64,000 bases of DNA from Gamarada debralockiae (taxonomy: Eukaryota; Ascomycota; Leotiomycetes; Helotiales; Hyphodiscaceae), in assembly GCA_002803225.1 (NCBI GenBank), contig NXFV01000490.1, forward strand, positions 1-64,000. Reading direction: 5' to 3'. The notes beneath the pieces are model-generated. The model was not told the DNA's origin and did no database searches. It saw nothing but the letters and a program-made list of their open reading frames with translations. How positions within the stretch are numbered: position 1 is the stretch's first letter; each line of letters opens with the position of its first letter. Made by a program: the position numbers and the translations under genes. Below are positions 32,650 through 43,479 of the stretch, one piece after another.

Positions 32650-34030
32650 GGATAGTTTGATTGATCCGTTGAATACTACCATTTCACAATTTATGCGTTT
32701 CCAAGGCCCCAATGTTAAACCTTTGCAGATTACGACCCTTACCAGAAGGTCACAAGCGAGAGAAAAAAAGACACCAGGCCCAGTCTCCTTCGTCATGTCC
32801 AGTGAATCTAGTGCGACATCCGTTCTTACATGCCTCTCTCAGCGGAGACGGCCTGAACTCCCTCAGCCCCCTTTGACAAAGTTGTTCCGGTTGTTGATAC
32901 CTCAATCCCAGCATGGGTGCCTAACTACTAGAAGGCTTATTCAAGGCATCTGTAGAGTGGAAACACGTTCAAACTGCAGCAAAAACTTTATTTTCTTCAT
33001 ATTCAGAAACATATAGGTAGAAGACTGGACGAGTGTCCAAAGTCATTTACGCAAACGACGAGAACGCTTTCGATGGGTATATTACCACAATTTTGTTTGA
33101 AAATTTGTTGCCTTCCACCAATTCCAAGCGAAGCGTTATTTGAGCAGGCTTTCTATGCTTATCCATATCTCCTCTGTTATCTTCGACCTATGCGAGTTCA
33201 GAGGCGCAATTTGTTGTCGAAATAGATTTTCAGGGGCTTAAGCGAGCTTACGCTGCTGGCGCCTTGGGCAATGATCCACCCATCTTCCAAGGCCTACAAT
33301 TTTCCGAGGTTATTTGAGCTTCTAGCGACGACATGTCAGATTCTCCGGTGATGCGAAGCTCCTTCCATTATGCAATGTTTCACGCTTCGGAGATCGTAGG
33401 TAAGGCTCACGCTACGCCTAAGCCAAATGTGGCTTCTTCTGTATTCCAATACCACTTTTCATTCAGCGACTTAGTGTAACTTATATGAGTTTGAAACATG
33501 TTTTATACTCTTATTTAAGGAATAGAGCTACTTAAGAATCGCTTGGGGCACCAGAGGGCTCTTTCAGCAGTTGACGATAGTCGCCGTAGTAGCTTTCCCA
33601 AGCTACAGTGCCACAGGAACGAGAGTGCGTTATTCATTGGATATCAATTTTAAATCAGTTGAGGCTGGTGCTGATGACTGTTATTCAAGAATTACGGAAG
33701 GAGTGGCGTTGGTTTGGAGCTGCTGATTTGCCTACAAGTACGGACTTCCTTCAAATTGAAGCGCTTCTGATTGGCCCAGGGATGCGAGCTCGCAGCGTTC
33801 GCTATACCCTTGTTACATTCAGGGTCAGCCTCCGTAACCGATCCAAGAGCAATGCGTTCACCCTCTCGTTAATGCGCCAAAGTTTTGAAAACATGGCTCC
33901 CAGCCTCAGGCAAAGCCCAACTAGCCCAGAAATGCTTTATGTTTACTGCCTTGTGCTGAAGACATTGATTCTGAGAAGAAAGCCTTGCTATAGCCTCATT
34001 TTATGAAGATGCTGGTATCTTACGGAGAGA
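32650..34030 (+). pseudogene. Decayed gene of unrecognised family
   Basis: Protein-like segments in changing frames: GPNVKPLQITTLTRRS near 32710; FEQAFYAYPYLLCYLRPMRV near 33140; KRAYAAGALGNDPPIFQGLQ and SDSPVMRSSFHYAMFHASEI up to about 33400; then after a gap EWRWFGAADLPTSTDFLQIE and NAFTLSLMRQSFENMAPSLR up to 34006. The order and spacing fit one long gene interrupted by stops and frameshifts. I cannot name the family or give a function. Confidence 0.45.
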
Positions 34031-34235
34031 CATAGTAAGCCCCCGGCTCGCGGGCTCGTAGTAGGAGACATGAAAACTATAAATGTATCTCCGGTCCTAC
34101 TCACAGAATAGTATCATCCACGCACAATCAACAGATTCAACGCACAAGCAAGCAGCAGACAACAAATACCGCCTTCAATAAACATCCGCTTTACTTCAGG
34201 TACTTTCCCGTCAATACCAAAAAACAAAATCAAAG

Positions 34236-34730
34236 ATGTTTTCTAAGCAAATCCTCTCCATCTTCTTGGCTATTGGCTCTGCCTCCGCCGCCGTTCTTCC
34301 GCGTCAGGTCTCGGGCGGCAGCTTCTCTATCAGTTCGCTCTTCATCGGCGCACAATCCGCCTCTCCAAACGCCATCTACTCTTTCAACATCGCCGATACC
34401 TCCGCCACACTCTCCAACTTCACTACCTCCTGCTTTGCAACAACTCCCACTTCCCCAGGCCTCGGAAACGTGCCCACAACACTCTGCACAGATAACAGCG
34501 TGTCTTTCGACTTCAGCAACAATGGCACGGGCTACATCCTCGCTATTCAGCACGACTGGGTCCAACCTGTTCAGCATGCTATTGTGCTCGCGGCCGATGA
34601 TGTCACGGACTCGGCAGCGGTTTTCTTCCCCAATAGTGAACTGATCAATGGTGCCACCAGCGGACCATTCGAGGCCAAGATTAATGCTCAGCCAAGCTTC
34701 ACGGTTCCATTTGTTCGCCAGGTCGTCTAG
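34236..34730 (+). CDS. Small secreted protein (AA1-like fold possible)
   Basis: A single-exon gene of 164 residues. ATG 34236 gives a clear signal peptide (FSKQILSIFLAIGSASAAV) with a likely Kex2-type LPRQ processing site. The mature part is rich in Ser, Thr and Asn with two cysteines (SCFATT and TLCTDN) and beta-strand-like segments such as YSFNIADTSATL and GYILAIQHDWV. The layout recalls the beta-barrel AA1-like secreted proteins of plant-associated fungi, but cysteines are fewer and the match is weak. It could be a candidate effector or a cell-wall protein. A pyrimidine/AC-rich leader upstream suits a strongly expressed gene. Confidence 0.75.
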   Translation: MFSKQILSIFLAIGSASAAVLPRQVSGGSFSISSLFIGAQSASPNAIYSFNIADTSATLSNFTTSCFATTPTSPGLGNVPTTLCTDNSVSFDFSNNGTGYILAIQHDWVQPVQHAIVLAADDVTDSAAVFFPNSELINGATSGPFEAKINAQPSFTVPFVRQVV

Positions 34731-35143
34731 GTGAACACGATATTTGGCATGATTTGGCGCAGTAGATGAGCGGGACGGAGTCGAGGCATTGGATGGTGCA
34801 TAATTGGTCTGGTGGGCGTTTATTATATACACCTTAGTACTTGAGAGGGAACACTCCTTTCGTTTGCATTTTATATTAGGTAGCAGTAATGGGGGGTTTT
34901 AGAATTGTAGTGCGAATTCTCATATGGATGAAAAATATTGACTTTAGATTTAACATAAAGTGATCTCTCATCCATTTGAACCTAACTTGAGAACAAATAG
35001 AATGGATATTGAACTGTCTAGAGAGTAGAAAAGACATTGAAACTAGACCCCCAAAAAGCTGTAATTTACTTCCCTCTTTCAACTCTTGACCACAACCCAA
35101 AATCCGCTCTCTTCTTCAATCCACACCCGCTCCCTGTCCTCCT
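34731..35143. other. 3' intergenic
   Basis: About 410 bp between convergent genes. No gene is seen. Confidence 0.45.
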
Positions 35144-36203
35144 CTATACTTCTCGCCAAATGCACCGGCATTCAAACCCCACCCTTCTACCCGCCTTCCT
35201 CTCTCTCCGAATTCTCTTCGTCTCCTCATCCATATCGCAGATCCTAACCTGCTCCTCACTCAAGCGATGTGAGTATCTCATATGTTTCCTACAGTTGTCC
35301 TCTCGGAGAAAAGGTTTGCCATTACCTGGTATCGATCGTTTGCAACTGGGAACCGTGCAGTAATATCGCTCGATCTGAGTATGGCGTTCGTTTATGTGGC
35401 GATCGAGTTGACGCTTCGTAGCATGCCTCGCGGGGCAGGAAGGACATCGGAATGGCCGCGTGTGGCTCTTGCAGTGGTGGCTGCGATGAATTAGCTAACT
35501 CTCAAAGTTAATCTCACTTGTAGTCACTCTTGCTTCTGTAGATTTTGTTGCATGTGGGCCAAGTGCATTCGATCCCAATGCCAGTAAGAATTGAAGCATA
35601 AGCAGACTCATCGGACACCACAGACTCTCTGACGCTTATCGAGGGAGAGCTAGATGCTACAATTTCACTAGTTAAGTTCCTATCCTTCGAGACCGGAACT
35701 CGAGGGGGATTAGAACTCGAGGGGGATTAGAACTCGAGGGGGATTAGAACTCGAGGGGGATTAGAACTCACTAGCCGATTGACTGCTAATAGAAGCTGCA
35801 TGTTCCAAATCCGGGACGAGCGAATCATGGCCTTGAAACACTACCGTACGTTCCATACTTAGATCATTATTGTCTTGAGGCATGGCCAATAAAACGACGT
35901 CGTCGGGTGTGGGATCCATGGCTTTGAAAAGATCTCCAAAGTCGTCAGGTGGTGGTACAGGCCAGTTCTGCAAGCCGGCAGAGGAAAGATGAGGGGCATC
36001 CTAGGCTGAAGTATTGGTAAGAACAGAAATCAATGGAGCAGTATAGGCAAAACCTCATAATCAGGTAGCCAATCCCACCCGCTATCGATGTTCCAAGCAT
36101 TGTCGATTTCGTAAGCCTGAAACCCCGGCTGGCTACCGAAAGCCACAGAATTCGGAGTGTTGAGACTTGAGGAATGATCGGAGTTTAAATTCAAAGTCCC
36201 CAT
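35144..36203 (-). CDS. C2H2 zinc-finger transcription factor, four exons
   Basis: A nuclear regulator of a common fungal C2H2 class, not visible as one ORF. Exons 36203-36054, 36000-35772, 35656-35518 and 35480-35144 close exactly in phase into 284 residues. The start MGTLNLNSDHSSS opens an acidic, serine-rich region. The fingers are CTWPTCNKIYRSKSDYNHHC followed by KSH; FRCPSCPARHATKRQLDRHI followed by NERH; and YYCTVPSCKRSIPGNGKPFL with EDNCRKHMRYSH. The tail is CDMDEETKRIRRERKAGRR, basic and probably a nuclear signal. The second intron (35657-35771) contains a 17-bp tandem repeat. The third (35481-35517) is only 37 nt, which is very short, but it restores the conserved SDYNHHCKSH. Target genes are unknown. 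Confidence 0.87.
35696..35769. repeat. 17-bp tandem repeat inside an intron
   Basis: About 4.3 exact copies of GAACTCGAGGGGGATTA. In the gene's orientation (minus) each unit carries TTCTAATCC, which resembles a fungal branch-point, and an in-frame TAA. Copy number could therefore affect splicing of the C2H2 gene in which it lies. Confidence 0.95.
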
Positions 36204-37149
36204 AGTCCTTCTATGGCGAGGCTCTCGGTAGAGGTACTCTTTGGCCCTCTTCGAGATTGGAGTGCGTGAATTGTGGGAAGCTAGGCGGATCTAGCGATCC
36301 ACACGGCGGAAATATGAATTCGATTTGATATCACCGAATACCAAGGTGGCAATCCAGGACTCGAAGCGTGCGAGGTTTGCGTGGCCTCTGTTGTACTTTG
36401 TGGTGATCGATTCTCAGTGAAGCGAGGAGCTGCTCGACTTGCCCGATTGGTGAGGGAAGGAGAGAAGATATCACGGGGTTGCCTGAATAAAAGTACTACT
36501 TATGAAATCTAGGCCTCCCATTGCACTAAAAATGAGGCTTCCCGGCAGACGAATTTGGATGTAGTGTCCAGGATCCGTGTGGACCTTCGAAGCGAGTCGT
36601 CAGATGCACTTGTTCCAACATGATCCGACTGCAACCCAAGATATTCGAACCAGCCTCGATTTCGCACACCATCTCGGCGATTTGATAGCTAGGCTCCCCA
36701 GATACCGTGGGGAATGCAGAAGAGCTCATTTCCATGGCGTCAGGTGATCCCAGGTTCAGGCTTGCGACTAAGTGGGGAGGCCTCCGGAGATAACTGCCAC
36801 AGGAGAAGTGACGTTGAGAACAGCTCCAAGGAAAAGCATTGCGCTTTGTAGCACTTCGTTGCAACTATGCAACTACCATGTCACTGTCGATGCTAAAAGA
36901 GCATGAATGGAAAGGGCGCTCTTTGGATCCATTTTTGACTAATCATTACTTCCAAGGTAGACATTACAACTATGTAGAACGCCATCAGATCCTTTCTTTC
37001 GACACATGCAGCTGTGTCAATATGAAGTTTTGCTCCAAACCACCCCAAATGAGTGCCTGCCTACCTATCCCAGCCGTGCCATATATCCGCCAACCAAAAC
37101 GCCAGATCCGGACCAATTTCCCTCGTTTTATGCCATTCAGATCATGAAA
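36204..37149. promoter_or_regulatory. Upstream region of the C2H2 gene
   Basis: About 950 bp between the C2H2 gene start and the 3' end of the DUF2434 gene. Open frames such as 36526-36864 have no recognisable domain. It is probably a long promoter and 5' leader. Confidence 0.4.
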
Positions 37150-38829
37150 TCAAACATCCAACATCGATCGTATCTGCTGCGGCTGCGCACCGAGCGTGAC
37201 ACCACTCGCCTGAGTACCCGTACTATCACTGCGATCACTTATCGTATTCCTCGTCGTCTGGCTCGGCGCTCTCGGTCTCGCATCCCCAGGACTTCGCCCT
37301 CTGTCCGGATTGTCCCTAAACGTTTCCCTCCTCTCACTCGACAGACTTCCATTGTTCGCCGGGAAGAGAAGGTTTGCAGCCATCCTCACAGCATCTAGCT
37401 CCCCTTTCCCGGGCCTTTCTCCAATGCGTTCCGCCATGTTCTTAGACACAGGCATATTCCCCATCTCAATATTACTTTCGATCCCTCTTGTTGTGGCCCT
37501 TCCTCCGCCAACTTCTCCCACATTCCGCGCAATCCGCTCATGAACCCCCAGTTCCCTGTTCTCGCCGTGCAATCGTGACCACCAATGCGGTTTCTTCGCG
37601 ATACCCATCTCCCGATCAATCTCCGCACCCCGTATTCTTCTTTGGCGTATCAACTCCCGATCCTCATTCGGATCTATATACCCTGCAATCTCATAAACCG
37701 CCAGAATCAACGTCACACTCCCCCATCCCCACCCATACATCGTCCCCAAGTCGGCATTCAAATTCAACGGACTGATCGAGAAGTCAAACGAGCACGCAAC
37801 CGCGTATCCCACCATACCCAATGATAATGGGAGCGTGAGAAGGAATTTCCGCGGTGTGTATTTTATGAAGCCGAAGAAACGGTTGAATAAGCCGCGATTT
37901 TGGGGTTTATAGTATTTTATCGAGTGGCGGAGGGAATAGACGGTTGTGAGCCAGGAACAGAGGAGGAAGAAGGCTGCGAGCTTGAAGCGGATATCTGTCG
38001 CGGAGGGCTTGGCGATGGCGAGGGTTTGAGAGGGGGAGCGTTGTTTTTCGATTGGGGACCAAGAGCGGGGGATTACCATGAAGAAGTTCTATTCATCCAA
38101 TGTCATTAGCAATAGATCTAGGATATTGATGGACGAGGAAGATGAGGGAAGGGTTACCATCCAGAAGAAGAAATAAAACACAAGCGGCAGATAGAATTCC
38201 ACTTTACTCCTCCGATCGTCTTGTCGCAGAAGAAACGGGTTCGGATCCACCATCTGCCTCTCCTGCCAACTCCCCCAATGCCTAACACTCTCCCATACAA
38301 CGGCCATCGTCGCAGGCAACATCAAGAACCAAAAGAAATTCGCCAACACAATCGGCAGCTCCGGTAAATAATATCGATCAACATCCACATCCGTAATACT
38401 GCTAATCAGGGCAAACGCCGCAACCGCAAGCATCCAATACCACTGCCACCTCCTCCCAATCGCTCTAAACCTCTTTTCAGTTGGCAGGAAGAGGCGTCCA
38501 TGTTTCCGCAGATTGATGAACGTGAACATAATCGAGAAGGCGAAGATGCACGCGAAGATTAGACCGACGATGGAGCGCGTGCCCATGGGCGAGATGGGGG
38601 AGTAGCATGATGTGCTGTTGAGGAAGGTTCCGTTTTGGAGGAGGTGAGGCGTGTAGGGTTCGAAGAGGAGGAAGCAGAGGGAGCCGTTGGAGAATGTGCC
38701 GTTCGAATAGTACGTGTAGTTCCAGTGCTGCAGGGTGGTGAGGTTCCAGTGGATGCCGCCGATGAGAGTGTCACTGCTGTTATCACCTGCGGGGAAGGCG
38801 AGGAGCTCGCGGACGTTAATGAGTCCCAT
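37150..38829 (-). CDS. DUF2434 fungal integral membrane protein
   Basis: A polytopic membrane protein of a family restricted to fungi, of unknown function. Two exons with an intron at 38089-38157 close in phase into 536 residues. The N-terminus is a lumenal region with several NxS/T sites (NLTTLQHWNYT, NGTFSNGSLC) and few cysteines. Hydrophobic segments follow: SIVGLIFACIFAFSIMFTFI, WYWMLAVAAFALISSI, LPIVLANFFWFLMLPATMAV, FYLPLVFYFFFWM, KLAAFFLLCSWLTTVYSL and LLTLPLSLGMVGYAVACSF. A long cytosolic tail of about 170 residues is polar and rich in Arg, Gly and Ser. It is divergent from COG5. Nothing is broken. Confidence 0.85.
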
Positions 38830-39338
38830 TTTGACGGATGCGGGGAAGGAAGAACGGGCTGATTAACTCATGTTCGCAGGCAGGCGCGTTGTATTGTATG
38901 TGGTATACAATTGAAAGGCGGAGGAGATGTTGATGTGAAGTCTGCTCTTGGAATCTCTCGGTATGATTCTAGCCAGCCGTTGGAGCTTGGATAAACTTTT
39001 GATAGGCTGACCGTTGTCCCGCAAGCTCCGAAGCCACAACATTCGATTTATATCAAGTATGTTTTTGGAGCATACGAGTGAAGTAATGCGCAATTCTATT
39101 AAACAAAGTCTTTCCAATCACTTTGTAGTACTTTCAAGTTAAAATAATTGTAAATTTATTTGCAGAATTAAGACTCAAACATAATTTCATCCTCAATTTG
39201 ATTTCGATAACCTCGAAAATCACACAGATCTCCACTTGATCCATGCCCCCTGCCAAACATCTTCCCCACAATTTCAATATCAACCTTGTCGCACTTCCCT
39301 AACCCAATGTCTAAACCTCCAAATCTACCCAATTCACA
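38830..39338. promoter_or_regulatory. Divergent promoter of DUF2434 and COG5 genes
   Basis: A 509-bp interval between divergent starts. The part next to COG5 is C/A-rich and pyrimidine-rich, as in fungal 5' leaders. Confidence 0.45.
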
Positions 39339-40682
39339 ATGACAACAGAAGAAGACACCTCTTACATCGACTACGACACTTTTCTCTCACCCACCTTCTC
39401 CCCCTCCCAATTCGCCAACGCCCTCGTGCTCAGCACCAACAATGCGTCCGACACACCCCTCGATCTCTCCACTCCTCTCTCCCGGGTCTTATTCGACGCC
39501 CAAGAAATTAATACACATATTGATACGTTGACCACCAAATCCGCGCTCCCTTTGCTAAGCCATACACAAGAACAAACGGGGTCGTCACAAAGGATTGTGA
39601 AGGAGATCGATGAGCAGGTAAAGAGTCTGAATGATGGGTACAAGAGACTGGAGAAGGAGGTTTTGGTCAGATATGAGACCGCGGAGGAAGTAAGAGCTGT
39701 GGCTGGGAGGCTGTGGGAGACCGTGCGCCTTGGGAGGAGCGTAGGGCGTGCGTTGCAGCTGGGACGACAGTTGGAAATACAGCTAGCTGAGGTTGGGGGA
39801 ACAGGAAGTGTTATCAAATCTCAAGGAGGTCAGAAGGAGGATCATAGAGCGCTGGTAAGGTGTTCGAATACACTGCTCAATCTGCGGGAATTGTTTTCAA
39901 AGAATGAACCAGGTGAAGAAGGTGCTGGACTGGAGAAAGTAGATGTGGTGCGGACTTTACAAAGCAGTATTGTTGCTCCTGCTGAACGAACGGTCCTGCA
40001 GAAGAGCCAGCAGGTTGTGAGAGAATTCAGCATGAGTTCGCTTTCATCTGGAACCAGCACAACCACATACGCGCAAACTGCGGATACAAAGGCGCGGACT
40101 ACTTCCGCGCTGCTGTCTTTATATCTCCTATCTTCAGTTCCCGCGGCTACGCCAAAGAAGGAGAAATGGGAACCAGAGTTATTGGTAGGGGCATTACAAG
40201 ACTACCTCCGCACATCGCTCACGTCGTCCCTAGCCTCATTGGCAAAATCACTCGCAACCCTCCCAAATCTCGATCGTACACTCCTCGAAGTCTCCGCGCG
40301 TTGCCAAAATATCCTCGCTCTCGAATCGCTCTTATCAGCCACCACACCACCTCCCCATGCACTCCTCCCCTCGTCCATCCCTCCACCGAAGAACTTTCTC
40401 GATCCCCTACTACAAAGCCTAGAGACAGGCTCGCTGGCGAGCTATTTCTGGCGAACTTTGGCAGGGGGACTGAGTACGAAGGTCACGGAGATTGTGAACA
40501 AGGGTGGTGTGAGTGCGAGGACGTTAAAAAGTAATAAGAAGAGTGTGGGTGATGCAGTGAGGGAATGTGTCGTTAGGGGTGTTCAGCCGCTACAAGGTGG
40601 CAAGGCGGGGAAGGGCGAGGGATCTTGGGACAGGGAGTCTGCAGTCATGGTTCAGAGTGTGATTGGGCCTTTGGGGAGGTAA
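39339..40682 (+). CDS. COG5: Conserved oligomeric Golgi complex subunit 5
   Basis: A subunit of the COG tethering complex (lobe B), which guides retrograde vesicles within the Golgi and so keeps glycosylation enzymes in place. It is a single-exon gene of 447 residues. The N-terminus IDYDTFLSPTFSPSQFANAL and LDLSTPLSRVLFDAQEINTH is the COG5 signature in fungi. The remainder is helical with heptad-like stretches (IVKEIDEQVKSLNDGYKRLE). The C-terminal half contains LLVGALQDYLRTSLTSSLAS and NLDRTLLEVSARCQNILALE. The length matches the shorter fungal forms. It is divergent from the DUF2434 gene. No damage is seen. Confidence 0.88.
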   Translation: MTTEEDTSYIDYDTFLSPTFSPSQFANALVLSTNNASDTPLDLSTPLSRVLFDAQEINTHIDTLTTKSALPLLSHTQEQTGSSQRIVKEIDEQVKSLNDGYKRLEKEVLVRYETAEEVRAVAGRLWETVRLGRSVGRALQLGRQLEIQLAEVGGTGSVIKSQGGQKEDHRALVRCSNTLLNLRELFSKNEPGEEGAGLEKVDVVRTLQSSIVAPAERTVLQKSQQVVREFSMSSLSSGTSTTTYAQTADTKARTTSALLSLYLLSSVPAATPKKEKWEPELLVGALQDYLRTSLTSSLASLAKSLATLPNLDRTLLEVSARCQNILALESLLSATTPPPHALLPSSIPPPKNFLDPLLQSLETGSLASYFWRTLAGGLSTKVTEIVNKGGVSARTLKSNKKSVGDAVRECVVRGVQPLQGGKAGKGEGSWDRESAVMVQSVIGPLGR

Positions 40683-42414
40683 GTCGGGGGTGGCGGAAGA
40701 GGAATACAAAACCCAAAATAAAGCAGATCAAGTTAGATCCGCCTGCTCCTTCGAGGAGAATCCACCGGGTGCACAACAGCACCGTCCTCTCCAGCAGCTG
40801 CCGATGGGGATGAGAATCAGGAGTAGTTGGTAAGAAAGACGATTGTCATCTTAGAGCAACTGCAAGATGCAGATAGAGACATCAGCAATGCCAAAGATCT
40901 TACCACATCAAATCAGTGTCATCTACAACGGTCAAGTGTTTAATCTCACACACGCCCTACCCGCCCACACATTTCTTGAACATACGCAACAACGAGCAGA
41001 CTTCTAGTCTTCAACACTCCCGAGCAATCAGCTCCCATTCCTGCCTAGCCGAGAATTCCATCTATTTAAGGCCCTCAAATTTGAGGAAGGAGTTCAGCTT
41101 GATTGCATCAGAAACAACCCAGAACGATCAGCGTTTCATGCGGTTTTGGGGGCACAATTTTCATGGTGTTTCTCATCTTCCGCTATGCTCTGACAGGACG
41201 CTAGCAATCGCTACCCCCAACTGCCGAGTGGTATATATCGAGATGTGGGGTGGTGAGGGGATGACAAGTGTCGTGACAGTAACAAGTTTTGTAACACTGA
41301 TAAGTGGAATTACGACATAAATAAGCAAATCTGTTGTTTGCCCACTGGACTCAAGTTTTGAGTTGTGCTGGTAAGAGAAATACTTTGGTGGGCTGCTGAT
41401 TTGGCTTGTGGGGCAGGACGCAGGGTCATGAAGTTGTAATGGTACAACTGCAAGCTCGAGCATTGCTTATAGCTGGTTTTGTGGTCTCTCTGGAGTGAAA
41501 TATTCCCCAAGTTTGGAATGCTGACCAGATGAAGAGCTTCTGGAAACTGGTGCCTCCATTCTCAATTCTACAATTCTCCAACGCGATTCAACTAATGGTA
41601 CGCCCATGCCCAACTTGATCAGCAACTCATCCAAGAACCAACCTCATTCATTACCTTCCATAAACATTTCATATAAACCACGACTCCACAATACCTACGT
41701 TCCAACCGCAAACTGCCGGAAAGTTCAAAGATGTCCGATGCAACCCACCAGGCGATTCGAGAAGCCTCTCAATCTGAGTCGTCTCCAAAGTTTTTGCTTT
41801 TTATTCTTTATTTGGTCATGTCGCGACTGGACCCTAGCAATCGCCAAATGAGGAGCGTACAAGAAGAAAAATACTGGCTCTTTTATCTCTCAACTGTTCA
41901 TTCCTCAAATCAAGACTTCTGAGACTTACTTAGTACAGGCCTGATGTCCCTCAGTCACGTGGAACCTGGATGGCGCTGATCAGGCTACCAACCCGGGCCT
42001 CCTTTGAACTTGGGTCGGGCTAAATCGAGAAGGGAGCCGGCAAAGGCCGGTGTATAAAGAGATTCATGAGAGTACTTGGTTTTATTTAATGCTACACAAA
42101 GGTTTGTCACGTGACCGGAATTTTTTCCCGAGATCATGTGGTTACAGTCATTTGACCTCCACAACTGTACTCAAGCTTAGTATTCTCGTTATCTCGACTG
42201 GCTAGCTGGAGAATTGAGGCTGTTCCCTCGAGCCTTTGGCTAGTGTCGTGATAATTGACACTGACGCGCCTAGCGTTGCTATAGAATTACTACTGTGACG
42301 CAAGGTTGATAGGTGTACTCCCGAAAAGTTAGTTAGCTGGGAGTCAAGTTGATTTAGCCCAACCCTTGAACTTCACCACTCTTCAGGCATCCTCATAATA
42401 TCTTGCAGAACAAA
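40683..42414. other. Intergenic, no gene supported
   Basis: About 1.7 kb. Short open frames (40916-41320, 41173-41463, 41606-41851) lack recognisable domains. A short motif CTAGCAATCGC occurs twice, near 41203 and 41831, in similar surroundings, which may be an old duplication. The promoter of the HET gene must lie at the right end. Confidence 0.4.
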
Positions 42415-43479
42415 ATGTCTCTCATTCAACCAAGTCCCGAAATTTCAGTCCCAGTATCTCTGGACCCTCCGTCGCCCAGCACATATGTCTATTCACCGCT
42501 GCTCCCAGGAGAAATCCGTCTCATGACACTGCTTCCAGGCAAGGCCGGACAACCGATTCAATGCGAACTCACTCCAGTCACACTTTCCAACAACTCAGAA
42601 TCCGAGAGACCTGCTATGTCTTATGAAGCTTTGTCGTACACTTGGAGCAACGACCCCTTCCACTCGTCGGAAGAAGGCTTCGTCCACATAGGACGGTCCA
42701 AATTTTTCACCCGAAGCAATCTTTTACGAGCATTACACCGTATTCGATACCATGACAGACCACGTGTTCTCTGGATTGATGCTATTTGTATCAATCAAGT
42801 CTCAATACCGGAGCGGAACGACCAGGTTTCGAGAATGCGCTACATCTATCGACAAGCTTCTACAGTACTGGTCTGGATTTTTGACGAGAACATAAGGGAG
42901 GAAGATAAATTCCTTCCGCTATATGAGCAGCTTTCGACTCTTCGGTCAGCCCTGAAGATGTCACAACACTTGACCTCAGATCCAGAATTGACCAAGTATT
43001 CAGATCTTCGTATCGACAGTGCAGTTCGATTGTGTTGTGCGCCATACTGGAGCCGTTTGTGGATTATACAGGAAATGCTTTCAGCACAGAATCTTGTTCT
43101 ACACTGCGGTTCTGTTCATTGCGGATGGCAAGAGCTTTCTGATAGTTTGACTGCAGCTGCTAGCCTGCAGAAATACAAGCCTCTCGTCCCGTCATTGACA
43201 AATACCCCAATTTGGATCCTGATAAAAAGCCTACAAGCAAAAGAGAACTTAACACTCCGGCAGCTCTTACTACGGCACGGTCATTCGCAATGTCAGGAGC
43301 CACGGGATCGTGTATATGGCTTGCTGGGTCTGGCGACCGATTGCCAGAACGGCGAGATTCCGATCGACTACGCAATTTCGATGGAGGAACTTTTCGATAG
43401 AGTTGTGGCATTGTATGCGCATTGCAATGATTCAGCGATTGAGAGATTTGTATTCCATCTCAGGAATATACTTTTTTAG
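42415..43479 (+). CDS. HET-domain protein (heterokaryon incompatibility type)
   Basis: A single-exon gene of 354 residues starting at ATG 42415 (MSLIQPSPEI). The HET domain is complete in its three blocks: YEALSYTWSNDPF, RVLWIDAICINQVSIPERND with QVSRMRYIYRQA, and YWSRLWIIQEMLSAQNLVLH. The post-domain element RDRVYGLLGLATDCQNGEIP and IDYAISMEELFDRVVALYAH follow. Such proteins trigger cell death or take part in allorecognition after fusion of unlike strains. The protein ends soon after the domain at HLRNILF, while many relatives run to 500-700 residues, so it may be a short form or truncated by the TAG at 43477. It lies in otherwise core DNA. Confidence 0.87.
   Translation: MSLIQPSPEISVPVSLDPPSPSTYVYSPLLPGEIRLMTLLPGKAGQPIQCELTPVTLSNNSESERPAMSYEALSYTWSNDPFHSSEEGFVHIGRSKFFTRSNLLRALHRIRYHDRPRVLWIDAICINQVSIPERNDQVSRMRYIYRQASTVLVWIFDENIREEDKFLPLYEQLSTLRSALKMSQHLTSDPELTKYSDLRIDSAVRLCCAPYWSRLWIIQEMLSAQNLVLHCGSVHCGWQELSDSLTAAASLQKYKPLVPSLTNTPIWILIKSLQAKENLTLRQLLLRHGHSQCQEPRDRVYGLLGLATDCQNGEIPIDYAISMEELFDRVVALYAHCNDSAIERFVFHLRNILF

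Noticed and set aside
34230..34832. 200-residue minus-strand frame opposite the small secreted protein
   Set aside because: It is the shadow of the 34236-34730 gene, which has a clear signal peptide.
36526..36864. 112-residue minus-strand frame upstream of the C2H2 gene
   Set aside because: No domain. It lies in what is probably promoter and leader of the C2H2 gene.
41173..41900. Repeated motif CTAGCAATCGC near 41203 and 41831 as a transposon trace
   Set aside because: Only about 11 bp are shared, without termini or target duplication, which is too weak to call.
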